Shown: positions 1 to 6,660 of the stretch, piece after piece
How positions within the stretch are numbered: the first letter of the stretch is position 1
Layout of the letters: each line of letters opens with the position of its first letter
From: an uncultured Lachnospiraceae bacterium
GTDB lineage: Bacteria > Bacillota > Clostridia > Lachnospirales > Lachnospiraceae
NCBI GenBank assembly: GCA_902783935.1
Contig: CACZTA010000380.1
Location: 1-9,728, forward strand
DNA length: 9,728 nucleotides
Direction: 5' to 3'
Program-made: the position numbers and the translations under genes
The notes under the pieces: generated by a model
What the model saw: the letters and a program-made list of their open reading frames with translations, nothing else
Told to the model about the DNA's origin: nothing
Database searches by the model: none

Positions 1-759
1 GCGTATGCCGCCATGGTTCACGGGACAAAGCGCTTCGTGTTGATCTCCACGGACAAGGCCGTCAATCCGACCAACATCATGGGCGCGAGCAAGCGGCTCT
101 GCGAAATGGTGATCCAATCCTTCGACGCGAAGATCAAGGCGGGGAAAGCGAACGAGCTTCCTCAGATCTTCACCCATGAAGATGGAACGCACATGAAGTC
201 CAAAGCGTTCGACTGGGATAATTGCAGGACCGAATTTGTCGCTGTGCGGTTTGGCAACGTTCTCGGTTCTAATGGATCCGTCATCCCGATTTTCAAGAAA
301 CAGATCGCAGAAGGCGGGCCGGTTACGGTAACAAGCAAAGAGATCACCCGCTTTTTTATGCTTACAAATGAGGCGGTTAGTCTGGTTTTACAAGCAGGTG
401 CTTTTGCGAAGGGCGGGGAAATCTTCGTGCTTGATATGGGCGAGCCGGTGAAGATCGATACGCTGGCCCGGAACATGATCAAGCTGAGCGGACTCAGACC
501 GGACGTTGATATCAAGGTGGAATACACCGGTCTGCGGCCGGGCGAGAAGCTCTACGAAGAAAAGCTCATGGCGGAGGAAGGGCTGACGAAGACACCGAAC
601 AATCTGATCCACATCGGCTGTCCGATTCCCTTTGAGACGGACGAATTCCTGGGACAGTTGGAAGAACTTATGGAAACGGCTTACAGGAACGATGAAGAAG
701 GGATACGAAAGTTCGTGGAGAAGATCGTCACGACGTATAAGCCTGCGGCCGACATATAA
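1..759 (+). CDS. UDP-GlcNAc 4,6-dehydratase, PglF/CapD/FlaA1 family (5'-truncated)
   Basis: This is the C-terminal 252 codons of a nucleotide-sugar dehydratase; the reading frame is open back to base 1, so the gene starts upstream and the ATG at base 13 is internal. The segment ISTDKAVNPTNIMGASKR carries the Asp-Lys pair and downstream Lys of the extended SDR active site. Met sits where short-chain members have the catalytic Tyr, which is the pattern of the long membrane-bound PglF/WbpM/CapD subgroup. RFGNVLGSNGSVIP, FFMLTNEAV, GGEIFVLDMGEPVKI and GLRPGEKLYEE are further family signatures. The family removes water from UDP-GlcNAc to give the 4-keto-6-deoxy sugar. The aminotransferase and acetyltransferase downstream suggest this feeds bacillosamine synthesis. 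The missing N-terminal part would hold the membrane helices and NAD-binding glycine motif. A C5-epimerizing relative (CapE/PseB type) cannot be excluded from this half alone. Confidence 0.92.
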   Translation, partial: AYAAMVHGTKRFVLISTDKAVNPTNIMGASKRLCEMVIQSFDAKIKAGKANELPQIFTHEDGTHMKSKAFDWDNCRTEFVAVRFGNVLGSNGSVIPIFKKQIAEGGPVTVTSKEITRFFMLTNEAVSLVLQAGAFAKGGEIFVLDMGEPVKIDTLARNMIKLSGLRPDVDIKVEYTGLRPGEKLYEEKLMAEEGLTKTPNNLIHIGCPIPFETDEFLGQLEELMETAYRNDEEGIRKFVEKIVTTYKPAADI

Positions 760-887
760 AAAACGGACAGGAAAAAACGCAGGAGCCGCAGATTCAGCTA
801 TTGGAACTTGAGATCTGAATTCGTCATTCCCCGGGGAGTTTGCTCCGGACGTTGACGTTAAGCCCCGCAAGGAGGAAGTGCGCCTGC

Positions 888-904
888 CTGAGTATTATAC
901 TCAG
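888..904. repeat. Perfect 17-base dyad, candidate operator
   Basis: CTGAGTAT-T-ATACTCAG is an exact inverted repeat with 8-base arms around one central T. The one-base centre makes it a poor RNA hairpin at full length, and there is no T-run after it, so a protein-binding site is more likely than a terminator. It lies 64 bases before the chosen aminotransferase start. The symmetric sequence contains TATACT (896-901), a good -10 hexamer, but I see no matching -35 at normal spacing. The regulator, if any, is unknown. Confidence 0.35.
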
Positions 905-934
905 ACCTGTACCGCACATTTCTCCCCAAAACGA

Positions 935-943
935 TGCTATAAA
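935..943 (+). promoter_or_regulatory. Possible extended -10 promoter element
   Basis: TG-C-TATAAA matches the extended -10 pattern TGnTATAAT at all but the last base. No convincing -35 is found about 17 bases upstream. A start of transcription near 950 would leave a very short leader before the ribosome site at 955-959. This is weak evidence; the downstream genes may instead be read from a promoter upstream of the dehydratase. Confidence 0.2.
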
Positions 944-954
944 TAGTTGTAAAC

Positions 955-959
955 AGAGG
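955..959 (+). promoter_or_regulatory. Ribosome binding site deciding a TTG start
   Basis: AGAGG lies 9 bases before the TTG at 969. No other in-frame start near the conserved protein N-terminus has a spaced ribosome site: the GTG at 1026 touches its purine stretch, and the ATG at 1047 falls inside the conserved SSPTMHG segment. This supports TTG 969 as the aminotransferase start. Confidence 0.5.
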
Positions 960-968
960 TACATACCG

Positions 969-2279
969 TTGAACGATTTCAGAACGGATCCCCGTTTCAA
1001 GGGAATTGAACCCTTCGAAAAGAAGGTGTGGCTCTCCTCTCCCACCATGCACGGAGACGAGCAGAAGTGGGTGGACGACGCGATTCAGACCAATTGGGTG
1101 TCAACCGTTGGTGCTAATATAAACGAAGTCGAGCGACTGATGGCGGAATACGTCGGCGTGAAGTATGCCGTCGGGCTTTCCTGCGGTACGGCGGCACTGC
1201 ATCTTGCGACGAAGCGGGCGGCGGAAAAGCTGTACGGCCAGGCGAAGCCGAACGCGGGAACGCTGGCCGGTAAGAAGGTCTTCTGCTCGGACGTCACATT
1301 TGACGCGTCGATCAATCCGGTGGCCTATGAGGATGGGGAAGCCGTTTTCATCGACACGGAAACCGATACCTGGAACATGAGCCCGGAAGCGCTGGAAGAG
1401 GCATTTATGCTTTACCCGGATGTGAAGCTCGTCGTCATCGCCCATCTATACGGTACGCCCGGAAAGATGGAGGAGATAAGGCAGATCTGCGACAAACACG
1501 GCGCGCTGATAGTCGAGGACGCGGCGGAGAGCCTGGGCGCGAAGTACAAGCTGGGAGGCCGTTGGGTCGAGACCGGAAGTCTTGGAGACTACAACGCCAT
1601 ATCTTTCAACGGCAACAAAATCATCACCGGCTCGGCCGGCGGATTGTTCCTGACCGATTCGAAGGAAGACGCGGACAAGGTTCGAAAGTGGTCCACACAG
1701 AGCAGGGAAGCGGCACCGTGGTACCAGCACGAGGAGATCGGCTACAACTACCGGATGAGCAATATTGTGGCGGGTGTCATCCGCGGGCAGATTCCGTATC
1801 TGGACGAGCATATAGCACAGAAGCGGGCGATTTACGAGCGGTATAGGGAAGGGTTGAAAGACCTGCCTGTTCGGATGAACCCCTATGATGCGGAGAAGAG
1901 TGAACCGAACTTCTGGCTGAGCTGTTGTATCATCGATGAGGAAGCCATGGCTCCGATGGTCCGGGGAGAAAATGATTACCTCTATACAAGTGAGAGCGGA
2001 AAGAGCAGTCCGCAGGAGATCCTTGACGCGATCGCTTCATTCGGCGCCGAGGGCAGACCGATCTGGAAGCCCATGCATATGCAGCCGATATACAGGACCC
2101 ATCCTTTTGTTACGGTTGAAGGGAACGGCAGAGGACGTACAAATGCGTACATAAAGGGTTCTGGAGTGGACGTTGGAGCCGATATTTTCCGGAGGGGGTT
2201 GTGCTTGCCTTCGGATAACAAAATGACGGAAGAGCAGCAGGACAGGGTAATTGAGATTATTCATAGGTGTTTCAGGTGA
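969..2279 (+). CDS. pglE: PLP-dependent UDP-sugar C4 aminotransferase, PglE-like (DegT/DnrJ/EryC1/StrS family)
   Basis: The 436-residue protein, read from TTG 969, is a sugar aminotransferase of the DegT/DnrJ/EryC1/StrS class. GTAALHLA forms the phosphate-binding segment of the cofactor site. VEDAAESLGA contains Asp184, which pairs with the PLP ring nitrogen, and SFNGNKIIT contains Lys217, the expected Schiff-base lysine. HLYGTPGKMEEI, STQSREAAPWYQHEEIGYNY, RPIWKPMHMQPIY and RGLCLPS match segments I know from Campylobacter PglE. PglE transfers an amino group from glutamate to C4 of the UDP-4-keto-6-deoxy sugar made by PglF. An N-terminal extension of about 20 residues precedes the conserved VWLSSPTMHG. 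The stop overlaps the next start by one base (TGATG). The closely related LegC-type enzymes are the main alternative. Confidence 0.9.
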   Translation: MNDFRTDPRFKGIEPFEKKVWLSSPTMHGDEQKWVDDAIQTNWVSTVGANINEVERLMAEYVGVKYAVGLSCGTAALHLATKRAAEKLYGQAKPNAGTLAGKKVFCSDVTFDASINPVAYEDGEAVFIDTETDTWNMSPEALEEAFMLYPDVKLVVIAHLYGTPGKMEEIRQICDKHGALIVEDAAESLGAKYKLGGRWVETGSLGDYNAISFNGNKIITGSAGGLFLTDSKEDADKVRKWSTQSREAAPWYQHEEIGYNYRMSNIVAGVIRGQIPYLDEHIAQKRAIYERYREGLKDLPVRMNPYDAEKSEPNFWLSCCIIDEEAMAPMVRGENDYLYTSESGKSSPQEILDAIASFGAEGRPIWKPMHMQPIYRTHPFVTVEGNGRGRTNAYIKGSGVDVGADIFRRGLCLPSDNKMTEEQQDRVIEIIHRCFR

Positions 2280-2914
2280 TGGAAAAGCATAAACCATACG
2301 GTCCTTGCGAACGGTTTGTCAAGCGCCCGCAGGATTTTCTGTGCGCACTGCTTGCTGTCATTGTTCTGTCGCCTGTTCTTTTGATCGTAGCAATACTTGT
2401 TCGTATTAAGCTCGGCGCGCCGGTCTTATTCACCCAGGATCGGCCGGGCAAAAACGGCAGGATCTTCAAGTTATATAAATTCCGCACCATGCTTCCGCCG
2501 AAGGACGGTGTGATCGACCCCGCGCAGGACGCGGCGAGACTTACCCCCTTTGGGAAGAGACTGCGGTCCACTTCGCTTGACGAGCTTCCCGAGCTGTTCA
2601 ACATCCTGAAGGGCGATATGGCGGTGGTGGGACCGAGGCCGCTGCTGGTCCGGTATCTGGACAGATACAACGAACACCAGGCACGGCGGCACGAGGTCAG
2701 ACCGGGATTCACCGGATTGGCGCAGGTAAACGGAAGAAACGCGATCAGCTGGGAAGAGAAGTTCGACTGGGATGTGAAGTATGTGGATCGCATCACATTT
2801 CTCGGAGATTGGAAGATCATTTTTCAGACTATAGGGACTGTTCTGAAAAGAGAAGGCATCAGCGGCGGCGAGACTGCGACGATGACGGAGTTCATGGGGA
2901 GCGCTGAAAAATGA
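2279..2914 (+). CDS. pglC: Polyprenyl-phosphate phosphosugar transferase, PglC-like
   Basis: This 211-residue protein has the minimal monotopic phosphoglycosyl transferase size, like PglC and unlike the long WbaP/WcaJ enzymes with extra membrane helices. A hydrophobic segment at about residues 19-41 contains Ser31-Pro32, the helix break that makes the PglC membrane segment re-entrant. KLYKFRTM, then SLDELPELFNILKGDM with the catalytic Asp101-Glu102 pair, VGPRPLL, RPGFTGLAQVNGRNAISW and a TATMTEFMGS tail follow in the usual order. The family transfers phosphosugar from a UDP-sugar to undecaprenyl phosphate at the inner membrane face, starting lipid-linked glycan assembly. The neighbours point to diacetylbacillosamine as substrate. 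GTG codons at 2267 and 2276 are in frame, but the ATG overlapping the upstream stop is preferred. Its own stop overlaps the next start by four bases (ATGA). Confidence 0.9.
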   Translation: MEKHKPYGPCERFVKRPQDFLCALLAVIVLSPVLLIVAILVRIKLGAPVLFTQDRPGKNGRIFKLYKFRTMLPPKDGVIDPAQDAARLTPFGKRLRSTSLDELPELFNILKGDMAVVGPRPLLVRYLDRYNEHQARRHEVRPGFTGLAQVNGRNAISWEEKFDWDVKYVDRITFLGDWKIIFQTIGTVLKREGISGGETATMTEFMGSAEK

Positions 2915-3513
2915 AGAGACTGATCATCATCGGCGCTTCCGGCCACGGCAAGGTCGCGGCGGATATTGCAAGGCTGAACGGGTATACGGATATCGTTTTT
3001 CTGGACGACAGGGAGACTGTAAAGGAATGCGCCGGATGGCCCGTGGTCGGGAGGAGCGACGAAGCTCCGGACGGACCGGTATTCGCGGCGATCGGGAACG
3101 CTTCGGTCCGGAAGCGGCTGATGGATTTTTATAAGGATCGTGAACAGCCGGTTCTGATTCATCCCTCTGCGATAGTCGCGGAGGATGCGGAAATCGGGGA
3201 AGGTTCCGTTGTGATGGCAGGCGCGGTCATTAACCCCTGTGTAAAAATCGGCCGGGGAGCGATTGTCAATACCTCGAGCTCCGTCGACCACGACTGCGTC
3301 CTGGGAGATTTTGTTCATGTGGCGGTCGGGGCCCATCTGTGCGGGACGGTCTGCGTTGGAGACGAAACGTGGATCGGAGCCGGGGCTACGGTGAGCAACA
3401 ACGTAACGATCTGCGGCGGCTGCATGATCGGCGCGGGGGCCGTGGTGATCAAGGATATAGATGTTCAGGGAACATACGTTGGAGTTCCCGCGAAGAAGAT
3501 AAAAGAAAGATGA
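2911..3513 (+). CDS. pglD: UDP-4-amino-sugar N-acetyltransferase, PglD/NeuD-like
   Basis: This 200-residue protein has the two-part PglD layout. The N-terminal Rossmann-like half begins LIIIGASGHGKVAADIA and contains VFLDD, for UDP-sugar binding. From about residue 80 a left-handed beta-helix of hexapeptide repeats follows (AIVAEDAEIGEGSVV onward) and ends in GVPAKKI. His127 in SVDHDC aligns with the catalytic base of Campylobacter PglD (SVIEHEC there), with Asp in place of Glu after it. The expected reaction is acetyl-CoA-dependent N-acetylation of the C4 amino group made by the aminotransferase, giving UDP-diacetylbacillosamine. It starts inside the stop of the phosphosugar transferase gene and its own stop overlaps the glycosyltransferase start, both as ATGA. 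A NeuD-type O-acetyltransferase is the alternative, but the flanking pglE- and pglC-like genes favour PglD. Confidence 0.88.
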   Translation: MKRLIIIGASGHGKVAADIARLNGYTDIVFLDDRETVKECAGWPVVGRSDEAPDGPVFAAIGNASVRKRLMDFYKDREQPVLIHPSAIVAEDAEIGEGSVVMAGAVINPCVKIGRGAIVNTSSSVDHDCVLGDFVHVAVGAHLCGTVCVGDETWIGAGATVSNNVTICGGCMIGAGAVVIKDIDVQGTYVGVPAKKIKER

Positions 3514-4790
3514 GGTCCGGCGCTTTGAGAGTCTGGCTGATCAATCATTACGCGTCAAACATGTACCGTGACAAAGCCGGCCGACATTACTGGTTTGCGC
3601 AGAAGCTGAAGGAACGGGGCTATGACGTAACGGTTTTTTGCTCTACCACGCTTGTAAATGGAGAAGAGCTGCTGAGCACGGGAAAGGAAAAACTGGCGCT
3701 TAAGGAAACCGACGGGATTCCGTTTGTGTTCGTGAAAACGATTCCGGCCCAGGGGAACGGCATCAAGCGCGTGGAGAATATGGGGCTGTTCTATAAGAAC
3801 CTGTTCCCGGCGGCAAAAGCGTATGCCGCGAAGAACGGAAAGCCGGACGTGATCCTGGCGTCCTCGGTTCACCCGCTGACCATGGTCGCCGGCATTCAGA
3901 TCGCAGGGAAGATGAAAATCCCCTGCATCTGCGAGATACGCGATCTTTGGCCTGAAGCGATATTCAGCTTCGGAAAGACGACGGAAAAAAGCCTGCTCGG
4001 CCGGGTTCTGATCAAGGGCGAGCACTGGATCTATAAAAAAGCGGATGCCTTGATATTCACCAAAGAGGGCGATACCGATTATCTGAAAGAAAGAAGATGG
4101 ACAACGGCCCAGGGCGGCGATATCGATCTCGGAAAATGCCATTACATAAACAACGGCGTTGACATTGCCGCGTGCGAGGAACGAAGCAGGACGATGCGGC
4201 TGGACGATCCCGACCTGAACGATGAATCAAAATTCAACGTTACCTACGTCGGTACGATCCGTCCTGTGAACAATGTGGGCAATCTGCTGGACACGGCGAA
4301 GCTTTTGCGGGACAGAGGCGGATATGATGACGTGCGGTTCCTGATTTATGGGGACGGAACCCAGTTGAATGAACTGCGGGAGAGAGCGGCACGGGAGAAT
4401 CTCGATAATGTCAGGATGAAAGGATTTGTTAACAGACAATATGTACCGTACATTTTGAGCAAATCCTCCGTCAATATGCTGAATTATGCGCAGAACCAGT
4501 ATAACTGGACACGGGGCAACAGCTCCAACAAGCTCTTCGAGTATATGGCGAGCGGAAAGCCGATCATCTCCACGGTGCACATGGGTTACTCCATTATCAG
4601 GCGCTATGACTGTGGCGTGGAGCTGGACGAGGATACGCCGGAAGCGCTGGCGGAACAGATTATGCGTTTCCATGATATGAGTAAAGCGGAACGGGATGAG
4701 ATCGGAAAGAACGCGAGAGAAGGCGCCGGTGACTTTGATTTCGGTGTCCTGACAGGGAAGCTGATCAAAGTGATAGAAAGTGTAGTCTGA
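3510..4790 (+). CDS. Family-4 glycosyltransferase, WbuB-like
   Basis: The 426-residue protein has the GT-B two-domain form. The N-terminal domain starts VWLINHYAS and contains GRHYWFAQKLKERGYDVTVF and CEIRDLWPEAI (Asp145-Leu-Trp-Pro), characteristic of the WbuB subgroup of GT4. The C-terminal donor domain contains YINNGVD, NVTYVGTIRPVNNVGNLLD, FLIYGDGTQ and SSNKLFEYMASGKPII, in which Glu344 is the usual donor-contacting glutamate. It should be a cytoplasmic retaining enzyme adding the second or a later sugar to the lipid-linked primer; WbuB itself is assigned to N-acetylfucosamine transfer in E. coli O26, but the donor here cannot be read from sequence. The ATG at 3510 overlaps the upstream stop by four bases. 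A longer in-frame reading back to 3339 lies inside the acetyltransferase gene and adds non-family residues, so it is rejected. Confidence 0.87.
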   Translation: MRSGALRVWLINHYASNMYRDKAGRHYWFAQKLKERGYDVTVFCSTTLVNGEELLSTGKEKLALKETDGIPFVFVKTIPAQGNGIKRVENMGLFYKNLFPAAKAYAAKNGKPDVILASSVHPLTMVAGIQIAGKMKIPCICEIRDLWPEAIFSFGKTTEKSLLGRVLIKGEHWIYKKADALIFTKEGDTDYLKERRWTTAQGGDIDLGKCHYINNGVDIAACEERSRTMRLDDPDLNDESKFNVTYVGTIRPVNNVGNLLDTAKLLRDRGGYDDVRFLIYGDGTQLNELRERAARENLDNVRMKGFVNRQYVPYILSKSSVNMLNYAQNQYNWTRGNSSNKLFEYMASGKPIISTVHMGYSIIRRYDCGVELDEDTPEALAEQIMRFHDMSKAERDEIGKNAREGAGDFDFGVLTGKLIKVIESVV

Positions 4791-6655
4791 TGCCAAGCGC
4801 GGGATTGATAAAAGCGGTCTTAAAGGAATACGGCCCGGGGTGGGTGATAAACAGGACGCTCTACAGCGTAAAGCTGAGAAGCATGAGCTTGGCTCCTTTC
4901 ACGGAAAAATGGTACGAAAAAAAGCCGTCCTACCCCAAAAGGCTGGATATCTTTGACATCGATGTACAGTCGCTCAAGGCATTCCTGAGCGGTTTGAGTG
5001 AGAGTGACAAAGAGAAGCTGGTCAGCGCCGCGGATCAGGCCTGCGACGGCATTATCTGTGGGTTTTCCTCCGTAGAGCTTGATTACGGCAATCCCATGGA
5101 CTGGCAACTCAGTCCCCTGACAGGCAAGCGATGCGACGAGAGGAAGAAATGGTATAAGATTCCCGACTTCGATCGGGAGAGAGGGGATATAAAGGTTATC
5201 TGGGAAGCATCGCGTTTCTCACATTTTGTGACGTTGGCGCGTGCGTATCTTCTGACATCCGATCATAAATACTACAGAGCGTTCAGTCGGCAGCTGAAGG
5301 ATTGGCTGGAAAAAAATCCATACGGATGCGGCGCAAATTTCAAATGCAGTCAGGAATGCAGCCTGAGAATGGTGAATGCCCTGCTGGCCTATGCAGTTTT
5401 TCGGAAGGGCGGAGCGGCCTCGGACGCCGATGTCAGTTGTCTGAAGGATCTTGTGGACCGCTGCTACAGAAAGATTCTCAGCAATTTCTTTTACGCTTAC
5501 AGATGCATCAGGAATAACCACACGATTTCGGAACTGATGGGAATGATCGTCGGCGCCTGGTGCTGTGACGATCGGATGCGGCTGGAAAAAGGGTACAGGC
5601 TTTTGGATGAGGTCATCGCCGAGCAGTTTACCGAGGACGGAGGGTACAGGCAGTTTTCCTTCAATTATCAAAGACTGGCGCTTCAGGATCTCGAAGTCAT
5701 ACTGAGCATAGGCGCTGTGACAGGGAAGACGCTCAGCGAAAAAAGCAGGGACCGGATCAGGAATGCGGCATGGCTTCTGTATCAGTGTCAGGACGAAAGC
5801 GGAGACGTTCCCAATTACGGGAATAACGACGGCGCGCTGGTTTTTCCGGTCACATCCTGCGGGTATCGGGACTTTCAGCCGGTGATCAATACGATATATG
5901 CTCTGTGCGAGGGGAAACAGTTGTACGGGAGCGGCCCGCACCAGGAAGAGCTGCTCTGGTTCTCCGGGGGTAAAAAGGCGGACGCTTATGCGGCGGAGGA
6001 CAGGAAGAGAGTGTCTTCCCGCTTTCCTAAGGCCGGTCTTTTCACGCTGAGGGGACCGAAAGCCTGGGCCATGACGGTCTCAAACCGGTATACCTCGCGT
6101 CCGGCTCATATGGATCAGCTTCATCTGGATCTGTGGGCGGACGGGATCAATATCCTCTGCGACGCGGGGACGTATTCCTACGCAAGCGACGACGGCCGGA
6201 GAATGGTCAGAAACGAAAGCCATAATACGGCTGTCGTCGACGGCGCCGCACAGATGAATTCCAGCGGTCCCTTCATGATTTATAACTGGACAAGAAGGGA
6301 ATCGGCGGATTTTGATGACGGGTACTGGAGATCGAAAATCGTCTCCGCCAACGGGTATTCTCACACAAGAGAAGTCAGACGGATCGGCTCTTCCTTTGAA
6401 ATAACAGACTGCTGCGACAGAGACTACTCCGTTGTTTTCCACACGATATGTGAGGTTGAAAAAGGCGGCAGAGGCTATATCTTTAAGCATGACGGAAAGA
6501 TTCTTTGCACGTTTGAATGCGGAGGAGAGGTCGAGCTTGGCCGGAGCGAGCGAAGTCTATACTATCTGAAGAAGGATGTTACTGCATGTCTGATTGTCAA
6601 AGGACATGGAGGAGCAGAGATAAAAACTAAAATTACAATAGCAGAAGGAGAATGA
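4790..6655 (+). CDS. Heparinase II/III-family protein, probable polysaccharide lyase
   Basis: The 621-residue protein has an all-helical N-terminal half and a beta-rich C-terminal half, as in the heparinase II/III and alginate lyase superfamily. Landmarks are RNNHTISE (Asn243-His244), FNYQRLAL (Tyr293) and RPAHMDQLHLDLW (His440), followed by ILCDAGTYSY. These match the Asn, Tyr and His of the lyase active site by position in the family pattern. Family members cleave glycosidic bonds next to uronic acids by beta-elimination. I see no signal peptide or membrane helix: the N-terminus is charged and begins MPSAGLIKAVLKEYG. The start overlaps the glycosyltransferase stop (TGATG) and the end runs into the UDP-ManNAc dehydrogenase ribosome site. 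Such proteins recur in capsule loci, where their role is unsettled: editing or turnover of the locus's own glycan, or a non-lyase function. Confidence 0.82.
   Translation: MPSAGLIKAVLKEYGPGWVINRTLYSVKLRSMSLAPFTEKWYEKKPSYPKRLDIFDIDVQSLKAFLSGLSESDKEKLVSAADQACDGIICGFSSVELDYGNPMDWQLSPLTGKRCDERKKWYKIPDFDRERGDIKVIWEASRFSHFVTLARAYLLTSDHKYYRAFSRQLKDWLEKNPYGCGANFKCSQECSLRMVNALLAYAVFRKGGAASDADVSCLKDLVDRCYRKILSNFFYAYRCIRNNHTISELMGMIVGAWCCDDRMRLEKGYRLLDEVIAEQFTEDGGYRQFSFNYQRLALQDLEVILSIGAVTGKTLSEKSRDRIRNAAWLLYQCQDESGDVPNYGNNDGALVFPVTSCGYRDFQPVINTIYALCEGKQLYGSGPHQEELLWFSGGKKADAYAAEDRKRVSSRFPKAGLFTLRGPKAWAMTVSNRYTSRPAHMDQLHLDLWADGINILCDAGTYSYASDDGRRMVRNESHNTAVVDGAAQMNSSGPFMIYNWTRRESADFDDGYWRSKIVSANGYSHTREVRRIGSSFEITDCCDRDYSVVFHTICEVEKGGRGYIFKHDGKILCTFECGGEVELGRSERSLYYLKKDVTACLIVKGHGGAEIKTKITIAEGE
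6645..6650 (+). promoter_or_regulatory. Ribosome binding site deciding the wecC start
   Basis: AAGGAG ends one base before the ATG at 6652 and 10 bases before the ATG at 6661. The spacing, and the fact that the Rossmann strand begins at once after the second ATG (MVNVIGLGYIG), favour 6661. The 6652 ATG would overlap the lyase stop and add only three residues. The site lies inside the last codons of the lyase gene, so expression of the two is probably linked. Confidence 0.65.
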
Positions 6656-6660
6656 AAAGC

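Larger units (their letters stand above)
760..968. other. Intergenic leader before the aminotransferase
   Basis: This 209-base gap separates the dehydratase from the tightly packed genes that follow. It holds a 10-base palindrome TCCCCGGGGA (828-837), a ribosome-site-like CAAGGAGG (868-875) with no usable start codon behind it, a perfect 17-base dyad (888-904) and an extended -10-like TGCTATAAA (935-943). A 7-base complementarity between 743-749 and 785-791 spans a 35-base loop and lacks a T-run, so I do not call a terminator after the dehydratase. An in-frame extension of the aminotransferase back to a TTG at 840 is possible in principle. It would add 43 residues rich in Arg and Cys that look unlike the family, so I treat the region as non-coding. 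Confidence 0.6.

Noticed and set aside
743..791. Terminator after the dehydratase gene
   Set aside because: The 7-base pairing has a 35-base loop and no T-run follows, so it does not look like an intrinsic terminator.
878..946. Short reading frame after GGAGG (GTG 878 or CTG 884) as a leader peptide
   Set aside because: GTG is only two bases from GGAGG, CTG starts are very rare, and the 20-23 residue product has no leader-like run of one amino acid.
840..968. TTG 840 as the aminotransferase start
   Set aside because: The 43 added residues are unlike the family, there is no ribosome site before 840, and a TTG with a spaced AGAGG exists at 969.
5219..5941. A 240-codon open frame on the - strand inside the heparinase-like gene
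   Set aside because: It has no ribosome site or family motif and lies fully within a well-supported gene on the + strand.
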